This document shows positions 60,977 through 64,000 of a stretch of 64,000 nucleotides of DNA, piece after piece. The translations under genes were made by a program, and so were the position numbers. How positions within the stretch are numbered: position 1 is the stretch's first letter; every line of letters starts with the position of its first letter. The DNA lies in the NCBI RefSeq assembly GCF_000002985.6, contig NC_003283.11:10974001-11038000 (forward strand), read 5' to 3'. This DNA is from Caenorhabditis elegans (taxonomy: Eukaryota > Nematoda > Chromadorea > Rhabditida > Rhabditidae). The notes beneath the pieces are model-generated. The model did not search any database. It was not told the DNA's origin and saw only the letters and a program-made list of their open reading frames with translations.

Positions 60977-62740
60977 TTGAGAGTGTCAATGAGTTTTAAA
61001 GAGACGAGAAGATGATGATGAAAGATGTCATACCTCCAGTAAAAAAGATAATGTTCACTCACTAATCAACTAGTTGTCAAAAGTAAATGACAACGATGCT
61101 TTAGTTATATGAAGCTACAGTGAATACCAATTTAAATTATCTATTAGAAGAGGTGTATTTGATATTAATAAATCAAGTCAACTGATATAATCATCAATTG
61201 AACTAAAGTGCTAGAATATATCAATTGGGTCATTTGACATGAAGTTTGACAATAAGAGGATAAAAAACAATCATGTGAGAGATGCAAACTTATTGCCACT
61301 CCACAAACAATACTATGAAAAAATTGAACAACAAACAATTGAGCAGAACGCATAGGTTCTAAATGAAAAGACGCGAGGGAAAATTAACAAGGCACATCTA
61401 AAATTTCACAAATGTTTATAAGCGGCATGTGCACCATTTTAAGTATCTAATAGGGATGTAACTGGGTGAAGGTAAAACAGTTCGAGTCTAACATAAATCA
61501 TTTGAAATTGAAATCTTACAAATTTAAAAAGATTTGTTTTAATTAATTGTGAGTACTGTTCAGAGTTTTGTAGAAAAATTTCGAGGAGTCGGTTTTATAT
61601 GGAAGTTAGTTTTAAGGTGAACCATAAAAATACCTATATCGTCTTTCGGCGGTAACGTGACAGTACGTTCTAAATGTTTAATGAAAATTCTGGTTTTCTC
61701 ATAGTTGGAATTTTTAAAACTTCCTGTGCTACATCAAATGAACAAATCTTTAAAATTTGATACCTGTAGCTATAACTATAACTCAGGTGATGGCGGGACC
61801 CTCTCGGAAAAACAGCGTGCGCCTTTAAACTGATAAGTCTAAATTTCGCGAAATTACGATAGTTGAAAACGAGGAGCCCGTGATAAACGTGACCTATGTT
61901 TTGATTGTCGTAGATAGGGATTCTATGGGGGTTTCAACTCACCCATCTCTCGCCCGGAAAACAGCTTCGGAAAAATGGGAAATAAGTTATTTGAAGTTGA
62001 AATTAATTTGAAGTTTGAACTAATTGTACTTTCAGAGCATTGACCTTGTTTTATTGCTGCTCTCAATTTGAAGCCATTTTCAATGAAAATGAGTAAAATA
62101 AAAATGCCTGAGGCTATAAAATTGATATAAAAAGTGAGCAAGAGATGCCGAAAAACGACGAGAGCACCGGAATGAAAGACAAACGGACCACGGGATACTG
62201 ATTGAGACGAGCTGATAATTGTGATGAGGAGTGCCGGAGCACCGCGGCGGCAACGAGTACGGATCCACAAAAAGATGAGAAGCGGAGTTGCCGCCGGCAG
62301 GCCACCGGAGAGGCGAGATGACATTGGTAAATTTCACGGGCTCCCGAGATGACACGAGATGAGAAGAGCAGCCGCGTCAGGATTCTTTGTTTTTAGTGAT
62401 GAAAGAGAAAACGAAACCAAAAGTTCGTTGAGAGTTCTTCTTGTTCGGACGCGTGTCCAATATTTGTATTTTGATTTATTAAAACAAAAAAAAAGAATAT
62501 TAAAATGATGTTAATTTGTGAGAGGAGAAGAAACCGAGAAAATGAACCCGTAAAAGAAACATTCTTCTAGGGGTGAAGTACATGAAAAATGTTGCATAAA
62601 AGGCAGTGTGGTGTCTCTCTAATGAGTTATCATCATCATACAAGCAATACATACATACAATAATAGCAAGGTGAAATCAATCAAGGAAAGGGGTAATACT
62701 GATCTGAATGTGAAATGATGCATGTTGAGATGGTGTAAAT
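60977..62740. other. Region between pak-2 and the B56 gene
   Basis: Mostly AT-rich. A segment at 62050-62450 is GC- and CpG-richer, with open frames of 133 and 91 codons on the minus strand. Position and composition suggest a promoter or 5' exon of the B56 gene rather than a separate protein. Confidence 0.4.
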
Positions 62741-62753
62741 GAGAAAAAAAACA

Positions 62754-64000
<1,247 letters not shown>

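Overview
The window looks like nuclear DNA of Caenorhabditis elegans or a very close relative. It is AT-rich, with short introns bounded by GTAAGT-like donors and TTTTCAG acceptors, probable trans-splice acceptors a few bases before start codons, and many small palindromic elements plus one Tc6-like palindromic transposon. Recognisable genes (ISY1 homologue, B56 subunit of PP2A, group II PAK, FMRFamide-receptor-like GPCR) are from memory compatible with chromosome V. All gene models were assembled by eye; reading-frame phase was checked across every junction.

Layout: (1) 47-6774, minus: 5' part (14 exons, at least 1954 codons) of a large secreted or membrane mosaic protein with a TSP1-like start, a Ser/Thr mucin region and eleven C6-type six-cysteine domains; it continues past the left edge. 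(2) 6.8-18.1 kb: no convincing gene; holds the 1.59 kb Tc6-like element. (3) 18099-20817, plus: 11-exon peptide GPCR. (4) 25137-25629, plus: small Ly-6/ET-like, probably GPI-anchored protein. (5) 28534-25721, minus: a signal-peptide/LDLa/transmembrane protein followed 308 bp later by isy-1, a possible operon. (6) 28.5-37.9 kb: gene-poor, with a palindromic element and decayed coding-like pieces. (7) 38366-37906, minus: two-exon gene for a small basic protein with a TATA box. (8) 38.5-47.1 kb: gene-poor, with one candidate small cysteine-rich gene near 41.2-41.8 kb. (9) 48874-47119, minus: 210-aa Ly-6-like GPI protein of ODR-2/HOT type. (10) 60788-53513, minus: PP2A B56 regulatory subunit with two alternative first coding exons. 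(11) from 62754 to the right edge, minus: 3' half of the pak-2 kinase domain.

The genes do not form one pathway. They are a typical euchromatic set: splicing factor, phosphatase and kinase signalling, neuropeptide reception, and several nematode-specific extracellular proteins. I see no CRISPR, tRNA, rRNA or bacterial-type system. The most unusual items are the C6 mosaic gene with its phase-1 exon modules, the GPCR with a non-canonical HRY motif and in-frame mini-exons in its third cytoplasmic loop, the Tc6-like palindrome, and the small basic-protein gene with a TATA box and a perfect upstream heat-shock-type element.
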